A stretch of DNA of 64,000 bases from Altericroceibacterium spongiae (GTDB lineage: Bacteria > Pseudomonadota > Alphaproteobacteria > Sphingomonadales > Sphingomonadaceae). The notes beneath the pieces are model-generated. The model had not been told where the DNA came from. It worked only from the letters and a program-made list of their open reading frames with translations, and did no database searches. The position numbers were made by a program, and so were the translations under genes. Location: contig NZ_RAPF01000001.1 in NCBI RefSeq assembly GCF_003610805.1, positions 124,001-188,000 of the forward strand, written 5' to 3'. Shown here one piece after another: positions 35,283 to 44,270 of this stretch (its first letter is position 1; each line of letters starts with the position of its first letter).

Positions 35283-37742
35283 ATGAGGAATGGTTTGCGT
35301 CTTTGCAGCAGTCTCGTGTGCGCAGCGGTGGTTTTTCAAGGCTTTCCGGCAATCGCGCAGGATGTTGATGTGCAGGCGGAGGATGATGCCGTTGCTGAAA
35401 GGCATCAGGCGTCTTCCAACGTGATCGTGGTAAGCGCGCGCAAGCGTGAGGAGACCGATCTGGAAGTGCCTGTGGTGATCCGGGCTCTGGGTACAAAGCA
35501 GCTTGAGGGGCGAGGCATTCAGACGCTGCAGGATGTCGCTGCGACCACCCCGTCGTTGAATGTATCGGGTGCAGCCGCAAACTCGGGCGGCACGATTACC
35601 TTGCGCGGTATCGGAACCCCGCCGACGGCGCCGGGCACGGACCAGGCGGTGGCCGTGAACATCGATGGCGTGACGATCGCTGACGGCATGGCGGTGCGCC
35701 TCGGCCAGTTCGACCTGCAGCGTGTCGAGGTCCTTCAGGGACCGCAGTCGCTTTACTTCGGCAAGAATTCGTCGGCCGGCATTATCTCGATCGTATCCGC
35801 AGATCCGACCGATTCGCTGTATATGATGCTGCGCACGGGATATGGCTTTGAAGCCAACGAGATCCTGACCGAGGCGGTGGTCTCGGCGCCTCTCACCGAC
35901 CAGATCGGGGGGCGTCTGGCGTTCTATCGTTCGGAAATGGACGGCTATTTCAAGAACCCGCTGGCCTATAATTTCGATCAGGCGATGCCGACCGAAGACC
36001 AGATCGATCTCTTCGGACCCATTTCGGCCGCGCCTAACAAGCATGCTCCTGCGAAGACCGAAGAGGGACTTAGGGCGACCCTGAAGTTTGAGAATGACGA
36101 TTTCGTCGGTACGCTGAAGGGTCTTTGGGCGAAGACGGATGGGAGCAGCACCTTTGCTGCTGCCCAGCTATTCAACTGCCAGGCTGGCGTCGCGTCGCCA
36201 TATCTCATTTCCAACGTGGCTGGTCTCGACGAGTGCGAGCTAGACAAAAATGTTCTCCCGACCGCCAGGACTATCACCGCAGCCGAGGGCGAAGATCCGC
36301 TTTATGGCGATGGTACGCAATTCTCGACCAACGAGCAGATCCTGACGTCGGCGGATCTCGAATATTCGTTGTCGGATTTTATTACGCTGAGCTCGAACAC
36401 CAGCTACTATGATCTTAAGATGCGCAGCGTCGATACGGTCGCCTCTGCGCCATATGCCCTGCTTGGATCGACGACGCGTTACGATCGCGACGATTTCCAG
36501 CAGGAGCTTCGCCTCAACACCGATTTCGATTCCGCTGTGAACGGTTTGTTCGGCGTCTATTACCAGAATGGCACCCTCTATTCGACCGTGTCTGCCTATT
36601 TGCAGGGCGTTGGCGATCTCGCGACGCCCGAGTATTGGGTGGACAGCCGGACCTACTCGATTTTCGGCCAGATTAACTATCAGTTCTGGGATGAACAGTT
36701 CGAGATTTCGGCGGGTGGTCGCTTCAGCGACGAAAAGAAAAATCTTCGGGTCCTGTTCCAGGATGCGTTCATCGAAGAACAATTCACCACCGATGAAGTG
36801 CACTCGAAGAGATTTTCTCCCGAAATCGTCCTGAGCTATCGTCCCGACTCGGTGACCAATGTCTTCCTGACCTATAAGAAGGGCAGCAAGTCGGGCGGCT
36901 TCACACTGGCGTCGCTTTTGTCGAACCCGTATGTCGGCACCGACATCTCTTTCTCCGACGAGAAGGCAGAGGGCTTCGAGGGCGGCATCAAGACCGTGGT
37001 GCTCGACGGCGATCTGCGGTTCGACCTGACGGGCTACCGGTACGACTATGACGATCTGCAAGTCACGGTCTATGATCCGACCACAGCGGTGGCGGGCACG
37101 CGTAATGCGGCGACTGCGCGGATCTATGGCGTGCAGTTCAATGCAAATTACTCGCCACGGTCGATCCCGGGGTTCAATCTGGGCGCATCGGTGAATTATG
37201 GCCATGCCCGCTTCAGGGATTATTTCGCGGGCTGCTACGTGGGCCAGACCCAGTCTGACGGTTGCGTCTATGGACCGGCCGGAGAGCTGGTCGGACCCGA
37301 TGAAGTCGCGGTTCAGCAAGATCTGTCGGGTGAGCCGTTGACGGCCGCTCCGGATTGGGCCGGCAATGTCAACACGTCCTATGAGTTTCCGGTGGGTGCG
37401 GGTGATACCTGGATGGGGCTGTCCGCCAGCGCGACATATCAGGATCGTTTTGAAGTCGTCTACAATCAGCCAGTCGGCTCCAGTCAGGCGCCGTCGATCA
37501 ATGTGGATGCGTCGATCCGTCTATTCGACGAAGACGACAAATGGGAGCTTGCCCTTATCGGCAAGAACCTGACCAATAATCTGCGCGCCCGCTGGGGCAT
37601 CGAGGCGCCGTTCTCGCCCGGCAGCATCGCGACGAACACCGGCTCTGTCGGTACAGGTTATCGCGCCGACCTTCTGGGTATTACGAACGCCCCCCGAACG
37701 TTCATGCTCCGCCTGACTCTGCGCCCGTTCGGAAAGGAATAG
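35283..37742 (+). CDS. TonB-dependent outer-membrane receptor
   Basis: 819 residues. Signal peptide about 1-26 ('LVCAAVVFQGFPAIAQ'), TonB-box-like region 'NVIVVSARKREETDLEVPVV', plug domain through 'VEVLQGPQSLYFGKNSSAGI', then a 22-stranded barrel with alternating aromatic strands and terminal 'FMLRLTLRPFGKE'. Sphingomonads use many such receptors for hydrophobic or aromatic substrates as well as siderophores; the FecA-type N-terminal signalling domain is absent. ATG at 35283 follows GGGAG. Presumed to import the substrate handled by the island's CoA-dependent enzymes, by position only. Confidence 0.93.
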   Translation: MRNGLRLCSSLVCAAVVFQGFPAIAQDVDVQAEDDAVAERHQASSNVIVVSARKREETDLEVPVVIRALGTKQLEGRGIQTLQDVAATTPSLNVSGAAANSGGTITLRGIGTPPTAPGTDQAVAVNIDGVTIADGMAVRLGQFDLQRVEVLQGPQSLYFGKNSSAGIISIVSADPTDSLYMMLRTGYGFEANEILTEAVVSAPLTDQIGGRLAFYRSEMDGYFKNPLAYNFDQAMPTEDQIDLFGPISAAPNKHAPAKTEEGLRATLKFENDDFVGTLKGLWAKTDGSSTFAAAQLFNCQAGVASPYLISNVAGLDECELDKNVLPTARTITAAEGEDPLYGDGTQFSTNEQILTSADLEYSLSDFITLSSNTSYYDLKMRSVDTVASAPYALLGSTTRYDRDDFQQELRLNTDFDSAVNGLFGVYYQNGTLYSTVSAYLQGVGDLATPEYWVDSRTYSIFGQINYQFWDEQFEISAGGRFSDEKKNLRVLFQDAFIEEQFTTDEVHSKRFSPEIVLSYRPDSVTNVFLTYKKGSKSGGFTLASLLSNPYVGTDISFSDEKAEGFEGGIKTVVLDGDLRFDLTGYRYDYDDLQVTVYDPTTAVAGTRNAATARIYGVQFNANYSPRSIPGFNLGASVNYGHARFRDYFAGCYVGQTQSDGCVYGPAGELVGPDEVAVQQDLSGEPLTAAPDWAGNVNTSYEFPVGAGDTWMGLSASATYQDRFEVVYNQPVGSSQAPSINVDASIRLFDEDDKWELALIGKNLTNNLRARWGIEAPFSPGSIATNTGSVGTGYRADLLGITNAPRTFMLRLTLRPFGKE

Positions 37743-37941
37743 GCTGGGTTGAGACAGGCTGATCAGGCATTCTGGAGAGGCGCAAGGGAACCGCCGCTAC
37801 CAGAGTGCCCGATCGATCGGTTGGTGCTCGCTTGTGATGAGCGCTGTAAATTTTGGATCGATTCACAGATAGGGCGCATGCCATTTCGATCGTTGCTCTG
37901 CGGATCCGAAGACCGCGTCGAAGGCAGGGCCAAGAGGTAAG

Positions 37942-38277
37942 GTGACTAGTGAAATGATACAATCGATATTGATGTTTGCCGCCGCGCTTCTAGGCCAGAT
38001 CATCGGCGCTTCATTGCTTCCGAAAACAAATGGATTCCAGGATTTGAAGTGGACTGCCATAAGTCTGCTTTCCTTCGGAATGTCGCTTTTCGTGATCTCG
38101 CTGCTGATCAAGAGGGGCTTCGCTCTTTCGATTGTCGTCCCGCTACTGTCAGGTCTGGTGCCGCTCACGGTCGGACTGGTAGCGATATGGTTTCAGGGCG
38201 AACCGGCATCATATGCGAAAATAGCTATGCTCATCGCGGCCTGCGCCCTTATCAGCCTCGCAGGTTTTATAAGCTAG
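37942..38277 (+). CDS. Small four-span membrane protein, SMR/DMT-like
   Basis: 111 residues, four hydrophobic segments ('ILMFAAALLGQIIGASLLPK', 'WTAISLLSFGMSLFVISLLI', 'ALSIVVPLLSGLVPLTVGLV', 'KIAMLIAACALISLAGFI'). Size, spacing and the central Pro-rich third helix fit the small multidrug resistance/EmrE-like superfamily, though the first-helix glutamate of EmrE is not obvious. Start GTG at 37942 follows AAGAGGTAA. Could be an efflux half-transporter or a catabolic-product permease. Shares its strand with the receptor, 200 bp downstream. Confidence 0.6.
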   Translation: MTSEMIQSILMFAAALLGQIIGASLLPKTNGFQDLKWTAISLLSFGMSLFVISLLIKRGFALSIVVPLLSGLVPLTVGLVAIWFQGEPASYAKIAMLIAACALISLAGFIS

Positions 38278-38396
38278 CGACCGAAATATATTGATCATGC
38301 TTGTTTTAAGGTCGGTTTTATTTCCAATAAAAACTGGTCGGAGCGTAGATGTCAAGAATAAGGAAAATTTAGCCTAGGTTGGCAGAGTAAGAAATT

Positions 38397-38795
38397 ATGT
38401 CCATTACTACTCATAAAGGCTTGGTTTACTCTTATTTTGAGGCGGTTCAGGCAGGGGATATTGAAAAGGTCGATCGGCTGTTTGCTGCGGATGCGACGCA
38501 ATGGGTGATCCCTGGCACGGCCTTTTCCGGAACTCTCGACAGGGATCAGATTATCGCAGGCGTGCGCTTTTTGATCGACATTGCAACCGCACCAATCGCA
38601 ATCGAAATAATCGAGATGACCGCCGAGGATAATCGTGTCTCCGTAATGCTGAAGTCCTCTGTGCCGTTGAAGAACGGGAAAACCTATAAGAATGACTATC
38701 ACATGATGTTTTACGTGAATGACGGCTTGGTTTTTCATCTGAGGGAATATTTCAACCCGATCGCAGTCAATGAATCGCTGTCTGATCTGAGTTAA
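38397..38795 (+). CDS. SnoaL/NTF2-like protein 1
   Basis: 132 residues in the SnoaL/ketosteroid-isomerase-like alpha+beta barrel family: 'THKGLVYSYFEAVQAGDIEK', 'VDRLFAADATQWVIPGTAFS', 'TAEDNRVSVMLKS', 'KNGKTYKNDYHMMFYVNDGL'. Many such proteins are isomerases, dehydratases or hydrolases. It is a clear paralogue of the gene at 39920. Forms a set with the SDR in between. Confidence 0.82.
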   Translation: MSITTHKGLVYSYFEAVQAGDIEKVDRLFAADATQWVIPGTAFSGTLDRDQIIAGVRFLIDIATAPIAIEIIEMTAEDNRVSVMLKSSVPLKNGKTYKNDYHMMFYVNDGLVFHLREYFNPIAVNESLSDLS

Positions 38796-38840
38796 TTACA
38801 AAGTATTTATTTACCGAAACTGCCAAGATAGGAGTTGATG

Positions 38841-39596
38841 ATGGCAACGCATGGGGTAGAGGGAAAAAGGGTTTTTATCACGGGCGGCGCCCGGGGACTT
38901 GGCGCGGGCTATGCGAAGCACTTAGCTTCAAAGGGCGCGCGGGTGGTTATTGCCGACATCAATGAGGCGGGCGTGCAATCCATGGCGGAAACGATCGCCA
39001 AGAACGGTGGCGACGTAAAAGCACTGCACGTCGATGTGACCAGTGAGGAGTCGGTCGCGTCCGCTATCGATGCGGCCAAATTGCATTACGATGAGATAGA
39101 TGTCCTTCTCAATAACGCGGGCGGCGCTTTTACTTTTCAGTCAGCCGCAGAGGTCTCACTCGAAGACTGGAACCGGACGATCGCACTGTGCCTCACAGGA
39201 ACCTGGCTCTGCGCGCGTGCGGTCATTCCGGGTATGAAATCGGCAGGATACGGCCGGATAATCAATATCGTCTCGACGACTATCGAGCGTGGCATGCCTG
39301 CGATGATGGCGCCCTATATTGCCTCCAAGGGCGGCGTAGCTGCGCTCACGCGTGTCCTAGCGCGGGAGCTGGGTGAATTCGGCATCACGGTAAACGCAAT
39401 ATCGCCAGGAACGTTCATCGCGGATCATGGCGAAGAGCTGCTGGAATCCGCTCAGCAGATCATGACAGAGCAATGTATCCCAAGGCTCGGCGTACCAGAG
39501 GATTTGGTCGGCGCGGCGGAATTTTTTGCATCGGATGCGTCATCTTACATCACGGGCCAAATCCTGAACGTGGATGGCGGTTGGACGATGAGGTGA
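38841..39596 (+). CDS. Short-chain dehydrogenase/reductase in the SnoaL set
   Basis: 251 residues: 'TGGARGLGAGYAKHLASKGA', 'LLNNAGGAF', catalytic Ser 'NIVSTTIERGMP' region and 'YIASKGGVAALTRV' for Y-x-x-x-K, C-terminal 'SSYITGQILNVDGGWTMR'. GGAG at 38831-38834 suits the ATG at 38841 better than that at 38838. Classical NAD(P)-dependent alcohol/ketone oxidoreductase; with SnoaL partners it may work on the same ring or acyl intermediate. Confidence 0.87.
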   Translation: MATHGVEGKRVFITGGARGLGAGYAKHLASKGARVVIADINEAGVQSMAETIAKNGGDVKALHVDVTSEESVASAIDAAKLHYDEIDVLLNNAGGAFTFQSAAEVSLEDWNRTIALCLTGTWLCARAVIPGMKSAGYGRIINIVSTTIERGMPAMMAPYIASKGGVAALTRVLARELGEFGITVNAISPGTFIADHGEELLESAQQIMTEQCIPRLGVPEDLVGAAEFFASDASSYITGQILNVDGGWTMR

Positions 39597-39919
39597 TGCC
39601 AATTCCCGAATGCGTTGTACAAAAGCATCCTCAATTTAACGCCAGCGCATGCAAAAGGATCGCTGAAGAAGGCGCGTTCTATCGTATTGCCGCCCCGCCG
39701 TCGAAGTTTCGGCGACAAGGTGGCGCGGTGTGGGCCAGCACTCCTCTCCCCGCTAGGTCCACGCCGCGAACGATTAAAGCAGGACGATTGCGCGTCGGCA
39801 AAGCAGTTAAGCTGACAAAGACAGCTTTTCCAAGGCCGCCTGAGACGAGGGGCCATCATCATAGCGCTAGGACAGAAGAGAACCAAGATGCACTTATCAC
39901 TTCAGAAGGACACCGATTG
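39597..39919. other. Intergenic stretch between SDR and SnoaL 2
   Basis: About 320 bases with no recognisable gene; composition is more GC-rich than the flanks and the plus frame through it is simply open upstream of SnoaL 2. Possible scar of a deleted gene. Confidence 0.4.
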
Positions 39920-40312
39920 ATGACAGTAGAGCATAACAAGCGCTTGGCGCGTGAATTCCTCGAAGCATCCTGTGTTGGCGACGAGCAGACGATGCGCGAC
40001 ATCACCACGGATGATTTTACGTGGTGGCTTTTGCCATCGACGCCGTTTGGCGGCACACATGCGAAGGACGATTTCCTCGCAATGCTCAAGCAAACTTTCG
40101 CAAATGCCGATGGGCCCTTTACCATCGAATTCGGTGACTTTACCGCCGAAGATGACCGCGTGAGCGTAACCGCTCAGGGCAACGTCAAGATGAAAAACGG
40201 AAAAGTATACGACGGACATTATCACATCCTTTTTTATTTCCGTGATGGGAAAATCTCGAGTGGGCGGGAGTATTTCGACTCCGCTCTTGTATTGGATGTT
40301 TTTGCACCCTGA
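39920..40312 (+). CDS. SnoaL/NTF2-like protein 2 (paralogue of protein 1)
   Basis: 130 residues: 'HNKRLAREFLEASCVGDEQT', 'DDFTWWLLPSTPFGGTHAKD', 'TAEDDRVSVTAQGNVKMKNG', 'YHILFYFRDGKISSGREYFD'. Shares with protein 1 the motifs TAEDxRVSV, KNGKxY and YHxxFYxxDG plus REYF, so the two come from one duplication. ATG at 39920 follows AAGGA; the frame stays open far upstream without family similarity. A long inverted repeat begins at its stop codon. Confidence 0.82.
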   Translation: MTVEHNKRLAREFLEASCVGDEQTMRDITTDDFTWWLLPSTPFGGTHAKDDFLAMLKQTFANADGPFTIEFGDFTAEDDRVSVTAQGNVKMKNGKVYDGHYHILFYFRDGKISSGREYFDSALVLDVFAP

Positions 40313-40400
40313 TGTGCGCGCCCGCTTATCCAATTGCCGTGAAGCGTTTCTCTCGAAAGCGGAAACGTAAAAACCATTTTGCTAAGCGGGCGCACATCAG
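40309..40400. repeat. Long imperfect inverted repeat (92 bp), possible MITE or terminator-like element
   Basis: CTGATGTGCGCGCCCGCTTA at 40309-40328 pairs with TAAGCGGGCGCACATCAG at 40383-40400 (one 2-nt indel). Inside, CGTTTC and GAAACG form a second stem. The left arm covers the stop of SnoaL 2. The left half would transcribe into a strong hairpin; no poly-T follows. Confidence 0.65.
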
Positions 40401-40562
40401 AATTTTGCGATGCAGCGCTGGTCAAGATGCCCTTGTTAAGATGAATTGCATTGAGATCTCGGGCTTTTGGTGTCGGCTTTGCTCCCTAACCCTCTCAGGA
40501 TGATGGCCAGCTGATCCTCTGTATGTGAGCTTTCACCCATGAAAATATTGGTAGTTTGAGAA

Positions 40563-41723
40563 ATGAATGAAGCCTATGTGGTCGAAGCCGTGCGGACCGC
40601 AACCGGGCGCCGTAAGGGCGCTCTGGCGGAAACGCATCCGATCGATCTTGGCGCGCAGGTGCTGAACGCACTGGCGGCGCGCACCGGGATCGACCCTGCC
40701 GCGCTCGACGATGTGGTGATGGGCTGTGTCACGCAGGGCGGCGAGCAGGCATTCGCTTTCGGCCGCAATTGCGTGCTGGCGTCGGACTATCCGGTCACGG
40801 TTCCGGCGACCACGGTGGACCGCCAGTGCGGTTCCTCGCAGCAGGCGGTGCAGTTCGCGACGCAGGCGGTGATGTCGGGCACGCAGGACATGGTCGTCGC
40901 CGCGGGCGTCGAAAGCATGACGCGCGTGCCGATGTTCTCCAACCTCAAGCTGTATGAGGACGCGGGGATCGGCACCGGCTCGATGTCGCCGATGATGATC
41001 AACCGCTTCGGCGTCCCCTCGTTCAGCCAGTTCGCGGGCGCGCAGAAGATCGCTGAGAACTATGGCTTCAGCCGCGAAGACCTAGACGCCTTCGCGGTCG
41101 AGAGCCACAAGAAGGCTGCCGCCGCCATCGAAGCGGGGATGTTCAAGGACGAGATCGTTCCGGTGAAGACCGGCGACGGCATGTTCGACACCGACGAAGG
41201 CGTGCGCCCCGGCACCACGGTGGAAATCCTCGGCGGTCTCAACCCCATAGAGGAAGGCGGCGTGCTGACGGCGGGCAATGCCAGCCAGATGTCCGACGGT
41301 TCGGCGGGCCTGCTGATCGCCAATGAACGCGCGATCAAGGCGCATGGGCTGACCCCGATTGCGCGCATCGCGCACGTCTCGGTCAGCGCGGGCGATCCGA
41401 TCATCATGCTGGAAGAGCCGATCCGCGCGACCCGGCGGGCGCTGGAAAAGAGTGGCATGTCGCTCGACGATATCGACATCTACGAAGTGAACGAGGCCTT
41501 CGCCAGCATCCCGATGGCTTGGCTCGACGCGCTGAACGCCGATCCCGCCAAGCTCAATGTGCGCGGCGGCGCGATTGCATTGGGCCATCCGCTGGGCGCC
41601 AGCGGCGCGCGGCTGATGACCACCATGATCCACGCGCTGCGCGACCGGGGTGAGAAATACGGTTTGCAGACCATGTGCGAAGGCGGCGGCACCGCCAATG
41701 TGACCATTATCGAGGCGCTGTAA
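40563..41723 (+). CDS. Acetyl-CoA acyltransferase (thiolase)
   Basis: 386 residues, complete thiolase. Nucleophilic cysteine in 'TTVDRQCGSSQQAVQFATQA', GHP motif 'AIALGHPLGASGARLMTTMI' and second catalytic cysteine 'GLQTMCEGGGTANVTIIEAL'. Cleaves a beta-ketoacyl-CoA with CoA in the final round of a degradation pathway. First gene of a GC-rich catabolic block with an acyl-CoA ligase following. Confidence 0.93.
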   Translation: MNEAYVVEAVRTATGRRKGALAETHPIDLGAQVLNALAARTGIDPAALDDVVMGCVTQGGEQAFAFGRNCVLASDYPVTVPATTVDRQCGSSQQAVQFATQAVMSGTQDMVVAAGVESMTRVPMFSNLKLYEDAGIGTGSMSPMMINRFGVPSFSQFAGAQKIAENYGFSREDLDAFAVESHKKAAAAIEAGMFKDEIVPVKTGDGMFDTDEGVRPGTTVEILGGLNPIEEGGVLTAGNASQMSDGSAGLLIANERAIKAHGLTPIARIAHVSVSAGDPIIMLEEPIRATRRALEKSGMSLDDIDIYEVNEAFASIPMAWLDALNADPAKLNVRGGAIALGHPLGASGARLMTTMIHALRDRGEKYGLQTMCEGGGTANVTIIEAL

Positions 41724-41789
41724 CGGCGCGCCCGTCGCGTCGCGGCGAATTCGAACGACAATGACAACGAGATTGCAGGACCAGGCCAG

Positions 41790-43346
41790 ATGAACCTTCA
41801 AGAGATGGGCAGCATTGGCGATCTGATGATCGACGCGATCGAGCGGCACAGCGACCGCATCGCGTTCGAATTCAACGGATCGGAGATCACCTATGCCACG
41901 CTGGGCGCCGATGTGGCGCGCACGATTGCGTTTCTGAAAGAGAACGGCGCGCAGGAAGGGGATCGCATCGCGCAGATCGCCGCCAATCGCTACGAAAGCT
42001 TCGTGGTGATCGCGGCGACCTATATCGGCGGCTATGTCTCGCTGGCGCTGCAATATAACGCCGATTACGCCGACCACATCATCGCGGTCGACGATATCAA
42101 GCCCGCCGTGCTGTTCGTTGACGATGAACGCATGCCGCGCGCGGCCGAGCTGAAAGAGGGCAGCGGCCACCAGTTTCGCAGCTTCAATTTCGACGAGCTG
42201 CGCGCCTATCTGGACGATACGTCTAAGCCGGTGCCGCCCATCGGCGATTACGCGGGCACCACCGACGAGACGAAGGTGGCGCGCATCAACCAGACGGGCG
42301 GCACCAGTGGCAAGCCCAAGGCGGTGATGATCTCGTCAGCCGGGTTGACCTATACGATCCTTGCCCATGCGACCGCCAATGCGTTCGCGGGCGACACGAA
42401 GATGCTGGTCGCCTCGCCCATCTCGCACGGCGGCGGGTCGTTCATTCCGCCGGTGCTGTGCAAGGGCGGGCGCGTCATCATCGAAGGCAAGTTCAAGCCT
42501 GCCGAGATTATCGACCAGGTCGTGACTGGCAAGGTCAACACGCTCTTCATGGTGCCGACCATGATGTATACGCTGATGGACCACCCCGATGCGTCGCGGT
42601 TCAAGCCGGGCCAGATCAAGCGCATCATCTATGGCGCGGCGCCGTCCTCGCCCGAACGGCTGCGGCAGGCGATGGACATGTTCGGCCCGATCCTGCTGCA
42701 AAGCTATGGCCAGTCCGAAGCGCCCGGCACGATCCTCTATCTCTCGCCCGAAGATCACCAGTCCGGCGATGAGAACCGGCTGGCGTCGGCGGGCCGCCCG
42801 TATCCGGGCGTGAAGGTGCGGCTGATGCTCGACGGCAAGGAAATCCCGCTGCGCTCGGGCGAAGTGGGCGAAATCTGCGTGCGCGCGCCGCATGTGATGA
42901 TGGGTTACTGGAACGCCCCCGAACTCACCGAGGAAGTGTTCGAGGGCGGCTGGCTGCACACCGGCGATCTGGCGCGGGTGGACGAGCAGGGCTTCTTCCA
43001 CATCGTCTCGCGCCTCAAGGACATGATCATTTCGGGCGGCTTCAACGTCTATGCGTCCGAAGTGGAGCAGGCGCTGGAAGAACATGACGCGGTCAAGACC
43101 TCTGCCGTGATCGGCGTGCCCGATCCCAAATGGGGCGAGGCGGTGACCGCCTTCGTCGTCAAGGATGAGGGCGGCGAAGCGGCCGAGGACGAGCTGATCG
43201 CCTATGTGCGCGAGAAGAAGGGCCCGGTGAAGACGCCTAAATCCGTCATCTTTCTCGACGAACTGCCGCTGACCAAGGTTGGCAAGGTCGACAAGAAGGT
43301 CCTGCGGTCCGATTACTGGGACGGTAACGGGCGCGAGCTGAACTGA
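41790..43346 (+). CDS. AMP-dependent acyl-CoA synthetase/ligase
   Basis: 518-residue ANL-superfamily ligase. P-loop 'INQTGGTSGKPKAVMISSAG', 'LLQSYGQSEAPGTILYLSPE', hinge 'GWLHTGDLARVDEQGFFHIV' and 'SRLKDMIISGGFNVYASEVE', and the catalytic lysine in 'LTKVGKVDKKVLRSDY'. It activates a carboxylic acid to its CoA thioester; acid specificity is not readable from sequence alone, long-chain/aromatic types are both possible. Located 66 bp behind the thiolase. Confidence 0.92.
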   Translation: MNLQEMGSIGDLMIDAIERHSDRIAFEFNGSEITYATLGADVARTIAFLKENGAQEGDRIAQIAANRYESFVVIAATYIGGYVSLALQYNADYADHIIAVDDIKPAVLFVDDERMPRAAELKEGSGHQFRSFNFDELRAYLDDTSKPVPPIGDYAGTTDETKVARINQTGGTSGKPKAVMISSAGLTYTILAHATANAFAGDTKMLVASPISHGGGSFIPPVLCKGGRVIIEGKFKPAEIIDQVVTGKVNTLFMVPTMMYTLMDHPDASRFKPGQIKRIIYGAAPSSPERLRQAMDMFGPILLQSYGQSEAPGTILYLSPEDHQSGDENRLASAGRPYPGVKVRLMLDGKEIPLRSGEVGEICVRAPHVMMGYWNAPELTEEVFEGGWLHTGDLARVDEQGFFHIVSRLKDMIISGGFNVYASEVEQALEEHDAVKTSAVIGVPDPKWGEAVTAFVVKDEGGEAAEDELIAYVREKKGPVKTPKSVIFLDELPLTKVGKVDKKVLRSDYWDGNGRELN

Positions 43347-43393
43347 ATGATCTACGTAGCGAAAAGCGGCATTGATAACATGGGAGAACCGGC

Positions 43394-44170
43394 ATGATCC
43401 GCAGCGAAATCGGGCACACCACCCCGACAGATATCACCCTACGCGACACGAATTTGGCGACCGAGATCATCGGCAAGCGCGATTTCGTTGAAACCTGGGT
43501 CTATAGCGCGCTGGGCCGCTGGCCCACCGATGAGGAAAAGGCGGTGCTGAACGCCATTCTCGTCATCTCGCTTGATCACGGGCTGATGCCTTCTGTGCTG
43601 GCGACGAGGCTTACGCTGCTGGGCGCGCCCGAAAATGTCGCTGGGGCGGTGGCTTCGGGACTTCTGGGCGCGGGTTCGCGCTTTCTCGGCCCGTCGGCCA
43701 CCGTAACCACGCGCTTCGGCGAATGGACCAAGGATCTTGAAGGTGATTCTCCGGCAGAGGCGTTCGAGGCCAAGGTCGATACCATCCTAGAGGAACAGGC
43801 TCAGACCCGCAAGATCATCCCGGGCTATGGCCATCCGATCCACAAGCATGGCGACCCGCGCGTCGCCGCGCTGCGCGAAGTGGCGAAGCAGAACGGCTTT
43901 TACCGCAAGGGCTGGCGATTGGCCGATGCGCTGCAGGAACGACTTGCAGGCCGTGAAAAGCCGTGGCCGATGAATGCCGCGGGCGGGGTGGGCGTAACGG
44001 TGTTCGACATGCAGCTCGATTCCGATTTCGCGGCGGGCCTCTCGCTGGTCGCGCGCTGTGCCGGGCTGATGTCCCACATCATGGAAGAGCGGAAGAACCC
44101 GATAGCGCAGGAAGTCTGGCAGATGGCCGCGCTTCAGGACGAACGCGTCGATTACGGCCACAAGAAATAG
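43394..44170 (+). CDS. Citryl-CoA lyase / citrate synthase-like protein
   Basis: 258 residues with the citrate-synthase-superfamily core: 'ILVISLDHGLMPSVLATRLT' with His, 'GYGHPIHKHGDPRVAALREV' with the second His, and a later 'AAGGVGVTVFDMQLDSD'. Shorter than citrate synthase (no small-domain N-terminus), matching proteins labelled citryl-CoA lyase in catabolic operons. Here it may perform a Claisen-type cleavage of a CoA thioester. No TCA partner nearby. Confidence 0.8.
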   Translation: MIRSEIGHTTPTDITLRDTNLATEIIGKRDFVETWVYSALGRWPTDEEKAVLNAILVISLDHGLMPSVLATRLTLLGAPENVAGAVASGLLGAGSRFLGPSATVTTRFGEWTKDLEGDSPAEAFEAKVDTILEEQAQTRKIIPGYGHPIHKHGDPRVAALREVAKQNGFYRKGWRLADALQERLAGREKPWPMNAAGGVGVTVFDMQLDSDFAAGLSLVARCAGLMSHIMEERKNPIAQEVWQMAALQDERVDYGHKK

Positions 44171-44270
44171 TCACCGGCGACAGGACGGCGATCCGGCAGG
44201 CGCCTGATCGCCATGTTGCCACCGAGGCCCGACTGAAGGCTCTGCTGACGCGCTTTTACGAGAAGATCAC

